Positions 6,493-14,954 of a DNA stretch of 19,929 nucleotides are shown here, in pieces. Each line of letters opens with the position of its first letter. Positions within the stretch are counted from its first letter, which is position 1. The stretch lies in NCBI GenBank assembly GCA_903912795.1, contig CAIWIS010000812.1, positions 1-19,929 of the forward strand, read 5' to 3'. The notes under the pieces are model-generated. The model saw only the letters and a program-made list of their open reading frames with translations. It ran no database searches and was not told the origin of the DNA. A program made the translations under genes and the position numbers. This DNA is from an uncultured Bacteroidales bacterium (GTDB lineage Bacteria; Bacteroidota; Bacteroidia; Bacteroidales; Paludibacteraceae).

Positions 6493-8487
6493 ATGAAAAC
6501 AAAAATACAATTTATACTATCCATTATTTTATTCTTAGCATTTTCTGTACCTCTTTTTGCAGGCGATGCACCAAAACCTGCATTGCCTGGTGGAAATGAT
6601 AAATGGCAACTATTTTGGAATGATGAATTTGATTATCCTGATATATTTCTTGAAAATAACTGGATTTCTGCCAATGACAGTACGCAATCTAATATACTCT
6701 GCGCACGTATCCGTCGAAATTGCGTAGTGAGTAATGGTACATTGAAACTCCAAAATAAAAAAGAAAAGTATGCTACTAAAAGTTGGACTTCAGGTAGTGT
6801 TTGGACTAAGCAGAAATTTATGTATGGTTATTATGAATGTCGATACAAATATGCTGCTGCTACGGGTACAAACAACTCTTTTTGGTTTATAAGTTCTGGC
6901 ACACCTGCTGCTGGTAAAAAATTTGAAATTGACGTTAATGAAGGCCACTATCCTTCAGAAATGGCAACTAATATTCACAATTGGACAGATATAACCACTA
7001 ATCCTACCACAGGAGCACAAACTCATCCATCATCGAGCCAATCATTTAATTTTTCTACAAAACCTGATGTGGGTATTCAACTCGAAATTCCAATAACAAC
7101 TCGTCGTGTACGTCTAACTTCCAATTATACAACATATTTTCATATACAAGAGTTCAGAATATTTAATGTAAATGCAGCTGGTTATCCTACAGTGCTTTCT
7201 TCAACTGCCGACATGGATGTAGATGGTTTGATAAACTATGCACGCGACCCTCAAACTACAATTACTTCAAGTGGCGTATATGCCGCAGGTTATGAGGCTG
7301 TTAATGCTGCCGATGGTGGTCTTACAAAACACTGGGTGTCTCAAGCCGCAGGTCAGAAGTGGATTGAGTTTGACTTTCCAACCGACAAAACAATAGGTTG
7401 TATTCAGTTTATTAGTGGTTGGGTGAGCGGCAGCACTTATAATAGCGTATTGACTGATTACAAGGTTCAATACTTTGATGGAACAAATTGGATTGATATT
7501 CAGGCTGTTGATGGAACTACAAGTACCGTTGATTTTGGTCGTGATTTTCATTATCTGGGTTTGAAATGGTCGGTTGATTCATTGGCATTTTACCACGATG
7601 GTAAATTAATGCGAAAAGTGAAAAATGATTTTTGTTACAGTGCTGCTCCTATGTATCTAAGTGAAGCAATTATTTCATGGGCTGGTGCTGTGACTGATGC
7701 AATTAATGGTACACAAATGGAAATTGACTATGTGAGAGCTTATTCCGAAATTCCAGCCACAGAAAAACCAAATTGCATCATTAACGGTGGCTTTGAGAAT
7801 TATCAAAGCACAACCGATTGGCAATACCTCAAAGAATCCGGCAATACTTCATCGTATACATTGGTCAGAACTGATCCGGCTGAAAAACTTGTCTCTATGC
7901 GCATTACTTCCAAAGCCAGCAATAACCCTTATGGAGCTTATATAACCCAACGTATTGTTGTGCCATCTAATGGGCAATATGAACTGCGTTTTAAAGCGCG
8001 TTCGAGTAATGTTACTCCCGAAAACAATAAATTTCGTTTTCAAATTACGAATCAATGGAATGAACAATCAATAATTTTGAATGATACTGCTACAAAATGG
8101 GTGAATCCAACTTCTTCTTGGCAATCATATAGTTATAAATTGAATTTAAAAGCAGATTATTCAGGTCGGTTTACCTATGGTTTTGCTAATCCTGGTGTAT
8201 TCGATTTGGATAGTGTGGCTCTTACCCGAGTTGGGGAAGTAGTTTCGTCCGTTCACCAAGTTTATTGCAACAACAAAGCAGAGTTATTTTCATTCAATGG
8301 CAATATAGTTGTAAAATCAGAAACATCTCAATTGGTAGAAATTTACAATTTGGATGGCTCAATAGTTAAAATAGTAGAAGTCACATCAGGCGAAACGAGT
8401 ATTCCAATAGAACGTAATCGGTTGTATATTGTGCGTTTGAAAAATTATAATGGATACGTTTCAAAGAAGATTATAAATCATCAATAA
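6493..8487 (+). CDS. Secreted GH16 split by an F5/8C-like insert, with module C and T9SS tail
   Basis: Likely a surface endo-beta-glycanase. Residues 1-23 are a signal peptide ending LFA before Gly. The first half of the GH16 domain (about 35-186) carries EIDVNE: E145 nucleophile, D147 and E150 acid/base. The normal GH16 chain resumes at DFHYLGLKW (351) with SLAFYHDGKLMRKV and ends near 418. Between them, about 188-346 looks like a discoidin (F5/8 type C) domain, but in permuted order: the usual last strands (RRVRLTS at 204, IQEFRIF at 218-224) come first, then the usual beginning and middle (NYARD at 248, W281, W290, YKVQYFDGTNW at 323-333). Module C (427-584) and a T9SS tail (about 590-664) follow. 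The gene stands alone between two operator-bearing gaps, so it may be its own transcription unit. The substrate is unknown. Confidence 0.87.
   Translation: MKTKIQFILSIILFLAFSVPLFAGDAPKPALPGGNDKWQLFWNDEFDYPDIFLENNWISANDSTQSNILCARIRRNCVVSNGTLKLQNKKEKYATKSWTSGSVWTKQKFMYGYYECRYKYAAATGTNNSFWFISSGTPAAGKKFEIDVNEGHYPSEMATNIHNWTDITTNPTTGAQTHPSSSQSFNFSTKPDVGIQLEIPITTRRVRLTSNYTTYFHIQEFRIFNVNAAGYPTVLSSTADMDVDGLINYARDPQTTITSSGVYAAGYEAVNAADGGLTKHWVSQAAGQKWIEFDFPTDKTIGCIQFISGWVSGSTYNSVLTDYKVQYFDGTNWIDIQAVDGTTSTVDFGRDFHYLGLKWSVDSLAFYHDGKLMRKVKNDFCYSAAPMYLSEAIISWAGAVTDAINGTQMEIDYVRAYSEIPATEKPNCIINGGFENYQSTTDWQYLKESGNTSSYTLVRTDPAEKLVSMRITSKASNNPYGAYITQRIVVPSNGQYELRFKARSSNVTPENNKFRFQITNQWNEQSIILNDTATKWVNPTSSWQSYSYKLNLKADYSGRFTYGFANPGVFDLDSVALTRVGEVVSSVHQVYCNNKAELFSFNGNIVVKSETSQLVEIYNLDGSIVKIVEVTSGETSIPIERNRLYIVRLKNYNGYVSKKIINHQ
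7771..8238 (+). repeat. Module C, copy 2 (paralogous domain-coding repeat)
   Basis: This codes residues 427-582 of the split GH16 and pairs with 1283-1750. It opens NCIINGGFENY and closes with VFDLDSVALTRVG. It is followed here directly by a T9SS tail, whereas in the first gene module D lies in between. Confidence 0.8.
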
Positions 8488-8528
8488 GGAAAATAATAAT
8501 TCGTTGGATGCTGGCTTGTCTTTATTAT

Positions 8529-8571
8529 TGTAATCGTTTACATCTTTTTTTTGACATCGTAAACGATTACA
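8529..8571. promoter_or_regulatory. Paired LacI-type operator sites (set 2)
   Basis: TGTAATCGTTTACA at 8529-8542 and CGTAAACGATTACA at 8558-8571 repeat the sites of set 1, with one base changed in the second half. The spacing is 29 bases start to start, and the order of the two orientations is reversed relative to set 1. The pair ends exactly 46 bases before the -7 element at 8617. Its position well upstream of -33 suits an activator, or repression that depends on two bound dimers. Confidence 0.7.
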
Positions 8572-8592
8572 ATGATTGAATATTAGGTATTT

Positions 8593-8624
8593 TTTGTGAG
8601 TTCCTTCCGTTTTTAATATATTTG
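8593..8624 (+). promoter_or_regulatory. Bacteroidota-type promoter for the 8689-19891 gene cluster
   Basis: TTTG at 8593-8596 and TATATTTG at 8617-8624, with a 20-base spacer, match the -33/-7 consensus of Bacteroidota housekeeping sigma factor promoters. Transcription would start near 8631, leaving a leader of roughly 58 bases. The five genes that follow have gaps of 4 to 50 bases, so they probably form one operon from here. Confidence 0.65.
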
Positions 8625-8688
8625 TGTTGTTTACTGATTGCATTAAGCAATTGTAATTAATTAACCAACCAATAAATCAAAAATATTT

Positions 8689-10521
8689 ATGAATTCCCGA
8701 CATATCTTCATTCCTTTTTTGACTGTACTTTGCTTGATTTTTACATCTATTGTAAAAGCTGACCCACCAGCGAATAAAGGCTATACACTACTTTTTGATG
8801 AGTCATTTTTGGGCGATACGCTCAATACAAATAACTGGTATTATCGCATTGGTCCACGCAAGGGTACTGGTATTGACGGCTTAAATCTCCAGGAAAATGT
8901 GTTTGTTAAAGACAACATGCTCCATATTACAGCTAAACATGAAATTATTAACGGTACTTATGAAAATACAGGTGGAGGTATTATCTCTAAGGATGATTTT
9001 GGATACGGATACTACGAATGCCTTTCAAAACCATTTATGCTTGGTCGGGGAGTTCATTCGGCTTTTTGGCAGCGGGGTAGTTTAGTGCCAAATAACACTA
9101 TTTTCGAAATCGATTCCTACGAAATCGATTCAAAATCGTGGCTGGCTTGCAATAACTTGTATTATTATATTTGTCCTGCAGCATATACCTCATATCCTTG
9201 GCCTCACAGGGCTAATATCCCTTTTAAGTTTAATGCTGATGGGTGGTTTTTGGATGCCTATGAACGTACACCCGAAGGAATTATTTTCTACGATAATGGT
9301 GATGTGGTGGCTAAAGCCGAATGGGATGAGCTGAATGCAGCGCAAATGGTTTGGCTTACTGCACTCAATGGGGTTGGAACTGTAGAAACTGACAAACTTC
9401 CGGGTGAAAGTTTGTTTAAATACTTTCGCTATTATGCAAAAGACTATCCTGGTTTTAATATTTTACCCAACGGGAATTTTGAATACAATCAGGATAAAGT
9501 AAGTAGCTTAAATCCAGTTTCGTGGCATGTTAGCGGTACTGCAGATGCAGTAAGTGTTGTGAAAGGAAATGCTTCACGCGATAATTACAAGCTTCGTATC
9601 TCCAAAACAGCAGCTTACCAAACTACAATCTCACAAAAACTTACCTATATCATGAATGGCGATTACAGGCTTACAGCTATGGTACGTTCATCGGGTGGTC
9701 AAACTATAGCCAGACTGAAAGCAAATGGTTTTGGTGGTGCTGAAGTGTTTGCCGACATAGTCGCTAACTCAACCTGGACAAAAATTACCATTCCGTATGT
9801 AAATGTTGCCAATAATAAAATCAATATCGATATTGTTGCTTCGGGTGATGCCGGACAATGGATGGAAATTGATGATATTAACCTAATGAAGCCTGAAACA
9901 CCAGAACAAGTTGTACCAATTCCTGCTCCTTTTCAAACATTAGGAGAGCCAATCTGGAAACTGGCAGAAAAAGAAGCTGTGAAATTTACGGGCGATGATA
10001 AATTCTACTTTTTCGACAGAAATGTGGGCTATGGCGAAGCCATCTCTGTCTCGTTCACTTTAACTGCCGATATGAAAGAAAATATGACACCCATTGCCCG
10101 AATACCTAAGACTGGAACTTCAGGCTGGGCTGTTCAACTGAATAAAGATGGAAGTTTGATTTTCAGAATAGGGAGTATGGCAAATCACACCGATGTATTG
10201 GCTTCCAAAGTCTATACTGTTGGTGAGCCGGTTAACATCTGCTGCATTTTCAACCAGGGAATAGCTTCTGTTTATGTTAATGGGTATTTGATAAAAAAAC
10301 AAACCGGAATTACTCAGTTTACAAAAGATGAAACAGCAGCCGGAAGACTCGGGGCTGTGGGGTCTGCTTACTCAGCAGTGGGTGATGTTGTGTTGCCCGA
10401 CTCATCTACTATTAACACAAATAATACTATGAAGAACTTTAAAGGTGCTTTACGGCACATTCGTATTTACAACTTGGCCGTAATGGCCGAAAAAAACTCT
10501 GTAAAAACAATAAAAAAATAA
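8689..10521 (+). CDS. Secreted GH16 endo-glycanase with module B and a LamG-like tail
   Basis: Likely an exported endo-beta-glycanase, a paralogue of the gene at 53. Residues 1-24 are a signal peptide ending VKA before Asp. The GH16 domain (about 27-254) carries EIDSYE: E140 nucleophile, D142 and E145 acid/base. Flanking motifs FGYGYYE, HSAFW, WLTALNG and FRYYAKD are shared with the first gene. Module B (about 256-405, opening NGNFEYN and containing AMVRSSGGQ) also matches module B there. Residues about 415-600 look like a concanavalin/LamG-type sandwich (FKGALRHIRIYNLAV near the end), which often binds glycans. There is no T9SS tail and no lipoprotein cysteine, so a periplasmic place is likely. 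It is the first gene of the third unit and lies 4 bases before the GH106-like gene. Confidence 0.88.
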   Translation: MNSRHIFIPFLTVLCLIFTSIVKADPPANKGYTLLFDESFLGDTLNTNNWYYRIGPRKGTGIDGLNLQENVFVKDNMLHITAKHEIINGTYENTGGGIISKDDFGYGYYECLSKPFMLGRGVHSAFWQRGSLVPNNTIFEIDSYEIDSKSWLACNNLYYYICPAAYTSYPWPHRANIPFKFNADGWFLDAYERTPEGIIFYDNGDVVAKAEWDELNAAQMVWLTALNGVGTVETDKLPGESLFKYFRYYAKDYPGFNILPNGNFEYNQDKVSSLNPVSWHVSGTADAVSVVKGNASRDNYKLRISKTAAYQTTISQKLTYIMNGDYRLTAMVRSSGGQTIARLKANGFGGAEVFADIVANSTWTKITIPYVNVANNKINIDIVASGDAGQWMEIDDINLMKPETPEQVVPIPAPFQTLGEPIWKLAEKEAVKFTGDDKFYFFDRNVGYGEAISVSFTLTADMKENMTPIARIPKTGTSGWAVQLNKDGSLIFRIGSMANHTDVLASKVYTVGEPVNICCIFNQGIASVYVNGYLIKKQTGITQFTKDETAAGRLGAVGSAYSAVGDVVLPDSSTINTNNTMKNFKGALRHIRIYNLAVMAEKNSVKTIKK

Positions 10522-10525
10522 TCTA

Positions 10526-13500
10526 ATGATCAAAAGACTTATAATTTCCGCTGCATTATTAATACTAATGATGCAATTTGTTTCAGGAAAGAATTCTCCA
10601 ACACTTCTTCCCGGTTTCCCAGACAGATCATCAAAACTTGATGTGTTACCCGGTTTTCAACATCCACCTAGAGGATATGGTGAAGTTTCATTCTATTGGT
10701 GGCTGGGAGATACGTTAACACATGAAAGAATAACATCTCAATTAGAACAATTAAAAGACAAAGGGATTACTGGATTACAAATTAACTATTGTCATAGCGA
10801 CAAAGGTGGTGCAAGAAATGCTCTTACTTATCCGAGTAAGCCGGCTCTTTTTTCAGAAAAATGGTGGGATTTATTTAAATGGTTTCTCTCCGAAGCCAAA
10901 AAATATGATATTTCTGTTAGTTTAAGTGACTATACCTTAGGTTCAGCTGGCCAAGGTTGGTTTGTGGATGAGATGTTAGCCGAGAATCCGGCGTTGAATG
11001 GCACAAAGCTAGAATCAAAACAATTTGATGCAGGGAATAATAAGGAAATTAAAATTCAATTACCTAAGGATATTGTAAGTGTAGATGCATATAGTCAGTT
11101 ATCCGGAAAATTACAACCTACTAAAGGAATTAATCTGATTTCAACTGTTCAGAATAATGAACTTGTCTGGAAATCCCCCGAAGGTCAATGGAAGATTATT
11201 GTTGTTTACAAAACCGTTGTGAAAAACTCTTTCGACCCAATGAATCCATTAAGCGGGTCTAAAGTAGTGGAGAAATTTTATCAGCGTTTTGAAGATCATT
11301 GCCCTGGTGAAGGTGGAAAAGGGCTAAACTTTTTCTTTTCCGATGAGCTCCAATTCGGTATACGTGGCTGGCTTTGGAACCAACGTTTTGCCGCTGAGTT
11401 CAAAAAACGCAAAGGATATGATATTTTACCAAAAGTAAATCAACTTTTTGTTTATTTGGGTACAGAATCTTATAAAACAAGATTGGATTATAGCGATGTA
11501 ATGGTCGCACTTTCCGAAGAAGGATTCTTCAAACCTGTGTATGATTGGCACACAAGTCGGGGAATGTTATTCGGCTGCGATCATGGTGGACGAGGTAGAG
11601 ATGTAACTGAGTTTGGTGACTATTTCCGAACACAGCGCTGGATGACAGGTCCAGGATGTGATCAACCAAATTTAGGGAGAGATATAGTGAAGAATAAAGT
11701 GGCAAGTTCAATAGCACACATGTACGAACGTCCACGTACATGGCTGGAAGGGTTTTACGGAAGCGGATGGGGTACAAGTAGCGCCGAAGTAGCGGATGCA
11801 ACTTTCGCCAATTTTGCCATGGGTCATAATTTGTTGAGTCTTCACGGATTATATTATAGTACGCATGGCAGCATGTGGGAATGGGCTGCACCCGACAATC
11901 ATTTTCGTCAACCATATTGGGCAAATATGGGAAGTTTCCTGAAATGTAGCGAACGATTAAGTTATATTTTGTCACAAGGACATCATCGTTGCGATGTTGC
12001 AATGGTTTACCCGGTTGCTCCCACCGAAGCCGATCTGAAAGGGAAGGAGTCCACTCAAATTGCTTTTGATTTGGCGAGGGATATTTATCCAAAAGGAATT
12101 GATTTTGATTTTATGGATTTTGAGTCGTTAAGTCGATGTACTTTCAAAAATAAGGAATTAAACGTCAGCGGAGAAAAATTCAAGATACTTATTTTGCCCG
12201 CTTTGTCGGCTGTTCGATATTCTACAATTGAAAAAGCCCTGGCATTTTACCATGCAGGTGGTATTGTTATGGCTGTAGGTGCATTGCCCGAAGCAAGTGA
12301 TAGAGTTGGCGGCGACGATTCGAAGTTGCAGGCAATGGTTAAAAAGATGTTTGGCATAACCTATCTACAAAAAGCAGATTCAAGCAATATTTATTTGCAG
12401 AAAAACAAAAATGGTGGTAAAGGTTTATTTATCCCGAGGTTTAAAGATGTTGCCGGTGAAATTAGTAAGCTGATTGAGCTTGACTTTAAACTGGTTTCCG
12501 GGATTTTTAATCCAAGCATTCAACACCGAAAGTTGGATAACAGGGACTTGTATTTTGTTTATAATGTGCCTAAGGGGACAAAGTGTTTTTTTAGGGCAAC
12601 AGGAAAAGCTGAATTATGGAATCCATGGGATGGCAGTACCAAAGCACTCAAAGTGGCTGATGTTTCAAAAAGTGGAACAACCATTAGACTTCCACTGGAG
12701 AAAAATGAACCACAGTTAATTGTTTTCAGTCCAGGAAAAGCCGAAGTTGAAACGATTTTGGAAATTGATAAGAAAGAAATTATTACACTTGATAATAACT
12801 GGGAATTCGAGCTAATACAAACACTTGACAATACCTACGGAGATTATTCATTGCCGGCTTTCGATGGTAAACTTGGTGTTGAATTGTGGAAAATGAAATT
12901 TGCTCCCGAAATAGATTCTGAATTGAAAAATAAAAGTTCGGACAGTATATGGCAAACAGCAAGCGTGTCTTATGGTCCTCAGTTTCTGAAATTAGGTCCA
13001 TTGCCAACTGGTATTGATAGTAATTTATTGGAATCGCAAATTATTAAACTTGGAAATATTGAAATGAACCGCCCAATAGAGCTGAACTCCATCCAATACA
13101 GATGGTTACCATATGAATTTTCGTGGCGGTGGGGTTTGAAAGACGACATGGGACATCAGGGGTACCATGGGTTGAAAGCTGAGATTCACAACGATTTGAT
13201 TTCATTCGGAAAAATTGATAGGAGTCGTAAATTATCTCCAATATATCCGCTTAACAATGAAATTGGCGGAACTACATATTACTTGTGGACGACTGTTTCT
13301 TCTCCAACCAAAAAACTTGCAAATATTTTAAAAGGAGGATTGTTGCCTTCGAAGATATTTGTAAATGGTGTTGATGTGTCAACTGATGCCAACTCGGTAG
13401 AGTTAAATGCCGGCAAAAACACCGTTCTTCTGAAATATGAAAAAGTTGGTCGTGGATATTTCTTGTTTCAAACAGAAAATGCAAGTCCTACCATCAACAA

Positions 13501-14215
13501 ACCGGTTGATTTGGCCACTGACTGGTATTTAAATCCAACGGTTTTGCCTTTCAATTGTGTGGTGCAAAGTTCGGTTAGTCATGGATTATACCATTTTATG
13601 TCACCTCCGGGAGTAAAGTTCATGTATGTAAGTTCATATTCAACTCCTGAAGTCTGGGTTTCAGGAAAAAAGTTAATAGCAAAAGAATCGGTCAATCAAC
13701 GCGTAAAAAATGCTGATAAAAACCTACCAGTTTGGCAAATTGTATTCCCCGATACAGTTATTCGGACTGCAAAAGTAGAATTAAGACTGCCGCAATTAGC
13801 CGGCAATTTTGGCGGAGCTGCCATTCCTGAACCTATCCGTTTTGATTGTGGCAAAGGTGAAATTAGCTTAGTGGATTTAAGTAAAGATGAATCGTTGCTT
13901 ACCTATTCAGGTGGTATGTGGTATCGGAAAACATTGACTGTGTCAGCTCAACAATCGATTGTCAAAAATATTATTCTTGACCTTGGTGATGTAGTTGCCT
14001 CAGCTAATGTATACATTAACGGACATTTAATTGGTCAAAAAATCACCTCTCCATGGACGTTTGATTTGACCGCAAAACTAAAATCGGGTGAAAACCGCAT
14101 TGAAATTTTGGTTTACAATACAATTGGTAATCATTATCTGAATACAGCATCTCAATATGTTGGGCGAACTAAATCGGGACTGATAGGGCCAGTGAGTGTT
14201 GAGTTTGCTAAATAG
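10526..14215 (+). CDS. GH106-like alpha-L-rhamnosidase
   Basis: Probably an exo-enzyme that removes terminal alpha-L-rhamnose, acting in the periplasm. Residues 1-21 are a signal peptide ending VSG before Lys. The N-terminal barrel has the family-type opening GEVSFYWWLGDTLTHERI and QLKDKGITGLQINY. Two acidic residues stand where GH106 enzymes have their catalytic pair: E274 in FFFSDELQ and E408 in RTWLEGFYG, 134 residues apart. The stretch after E408 (FANFAMGHNLLSLHGLYYSTHG) also fits. The C-terminal part (about 1115-1225) is a galactose-binding-like sandwich with VYINGHLIGQ and SPWTFDLTAKL, as in GH2 sugar-binding domains. The length of 1229 residues is normal for the family. No T9SS tail is seen. 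The sequence is a divergent match, so the exact sugar could differ from rhamnose. Confidence 0.75.
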   Translation: MIKRLIISAALLILMMQFVSGKNSPTLLPGFPDRSSKLDVLPGFQHPPRGYGEVSFYWWLGDTLTHERITSQLEQLKDKGITGLQINYCHSDKGGARNALTYPSKPALFSEKWWDLFKWFLSEAKKYDISVSLSDYTLGSAGQGWFVDEMLAENPALNGTKLESKQFDAGNNKEIKIQLPKDIVSVDAYSQLSGKLQPTKGINLISTVQNNELVWKSPEGQWKIIVVYKTVVKNSFDPMNPLSGSKVVEKFYQRFEDHCPGEGGKGLNFFFSDELQFGIRGWLWNQRFAAEFKKRKGYDILPKVNQLFVYLGTESYKTRLDYSDVMVALSEEGFFKPVYDWHTSRGMLFGCDHGGRGRDVTEFGDYFRTQRWMTGPGCDQPNLGRDIVKNKVASSIAHMYERPRTWLEGFYGSGWGTSSAEVADATFANFAMGHNLLSLHGLYYSTHGSMWEWAAPDNHFRQPYWANMGSFLKCSERLSYILSQGHHRCDVAMVYPVAPTEADLKGKESTQIAFDLARDIYPKGIDFDFMDFESLSRCTFKNKELNVSGEKFKILILPALSAVRYSTIEKALAFYHAGGIVMAVGALPEASDRVGGDDSKLQAMVKKMFGITYLQKADSSNIYLQKNKNGGKGLFIPRFKDVAGEISKLIELDFKLVSGIFNPSIQHRKLDNRDLYFVYNVPKGTKCFFRATGKAELWNPWDGSTKALKVADVSKSGTTIRLPLEKNEPQLIVFSPGKAEVETILEIDKKEIITLDNNWEFELIQTLDNTYGDYSLPAFDGKLGVELWKMKFAPEIDSELKNKSSDSIWQTASVSYGPQFLKLGPLPTGIDSNLLESQIIKLGNIEMNRPIELNSIQYRWLPYEFSWRWGLKDDMGHQGYHGLKAEIHNDLISFGKIDRSRKLSPIYPLNNEIGGTTYYLWTTVSSPTKKLANILKGGLLPSKIFVNGVDVSTDANSVELNAGKNTVLLKYEKVGRGYFLFQTENASPTINKPVDLATDWYLNPTVLPFNCVVQSSVSHGLYHFMSPPGVKFMYVSSYSTPEVWVSGKKLIAKESVNQRVKNADKNLPVWQIVFPDTVIRTAKVELRLPQLAGNFGGAAIPEPIRFDCGKGEISLVDLSKDESLLTYSGGMWYRKTLTVSAQQSIVKNIILDLGDVVASANVYINGHLIGQKITSPWTFDLTAKLKSGENRIEILVYNTIGNHYLNTASQYVGRTKSGLIGPVSVEFAK

Positions 14216-14224
14216 TATTTTTTT

Positions 14225-14941
14225 ATGAAAAGAGCAATATTGATAATATTTATTTTTCTACCAATTGTTACTTTCGGTCAGCAAAATCAAATAGCAGATA
14301 GCACAACATATCTTACAACTATTAAAAATGAACTTCAAGTAAAATGGCCTAAGAACCGTACCATAAATATTGTTTTTCATGGTCACAGTGTGCCATCCGG
14401 GTATTTTAAAACCCCTATTGTTAATTCATTGGCGGCTTATCCGCAACTCGTTTTTCGTAATATCAAGGAGCTTTATCCTTATGCTGTTGTAAATGTAATA
14501 ACGACAGCGAAAGGTGGGGAAAATGCCGAGAAAGGTGCATTGCGGTTCGATTCAAATGTATTGATTCATAATCCTGATTTGCTTTTTATTGATTACGCAC
14601 TCAATGATAGGGATATTGGACTTGAACGAGCATACAAAGCCTGGGATGAGATGATAAAAAAAGCTCTTGCTAATGGTATAAAAGTGATTTTGCTTACACC
14701 ATCCCCCGATGCAAAACTTGATAATGCAAATCCGGAGAATGAGTTGGCAAAACACGCTGCACAAATAAGGAAACTTGCAGCCGAAAATAATGTAGGGCTG
14801 GTGGATAGTTACAAAGCGTTTGAATTCTTATATTCCGATAAAGCTCAACTAGATAAATATATGGCCCAGTTTAATCATCCCAATGAACAGGGACATGCAC
14901 TTATAGCTAAAGAGATAATGAAATGGTTAATAAATAATTGA
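14225..14941 (+). CDS. Secreted SGNH/GDSL-family hydrolase, possible carbohydrate esterase
   Basis: Probably removes an acyl group such as acetate from the glycan in the periplasm. Residues 1-18 are a signal peptide ending TFG before Gln. The family blocks are visible: block I FHGHSVPSG with the likely nucleophile S55, block III YALND with N127, and block V NHPNEQGH with the likely catalytic H218. The position three residues before that His, normally Asp, is Gln (Q215), so a Ser-His dyad or an Asp elsewhere must serve. The length of 238 residues is usual for a single-domain SGNH enzyme. It lies 9 bases after the rhamnosidase-like gene and 13 bases before the isomerase-like gene. A lipase or thioesterase cannot be excluded, but the setting favours a glycan esterase. 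Confidence 0.78.
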   Translation: MKRAILIIFIFLPIVTFGQQNQIADSTTYLTTIKNELQVKWPKNRTINIVFHGHSVPSGYFKTPIVNSLAAYPQLVFRNIKELYPYAVVNVITTAKGGENAEKGALRFDSNVLIHNPDLLFIDYALNDRDIGLERAYKAWDEMIKKALANGIKVILLTPSPDAKLDNANPENELAKHAAQIRKLAAENNVGLVDSYKAFEFLYSDKAQLDKYMAQFNHPNEQGHALIAKEIMKWLINN

Positions 14942-14954
14942 TAGAAAAAAACGT

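Noticed and set aside
9105..9131. Short tandem DNA repeat (CGAAATCGATTC twice) at the GH16 active site
   Set aside because: The paralogue at 53 has the equivalent protein pattern EIDGYEIES without the DNA repeat, so the likeness reflects the conserved active-site strand rather than a repeat element.
11529..12092. A 187-codon open frame on the minus strand
   Set aside because: It lies wholly within the GH106-like gene, whose protein has a continuous family pattern. The antisense product has no signal peptide or known motif.
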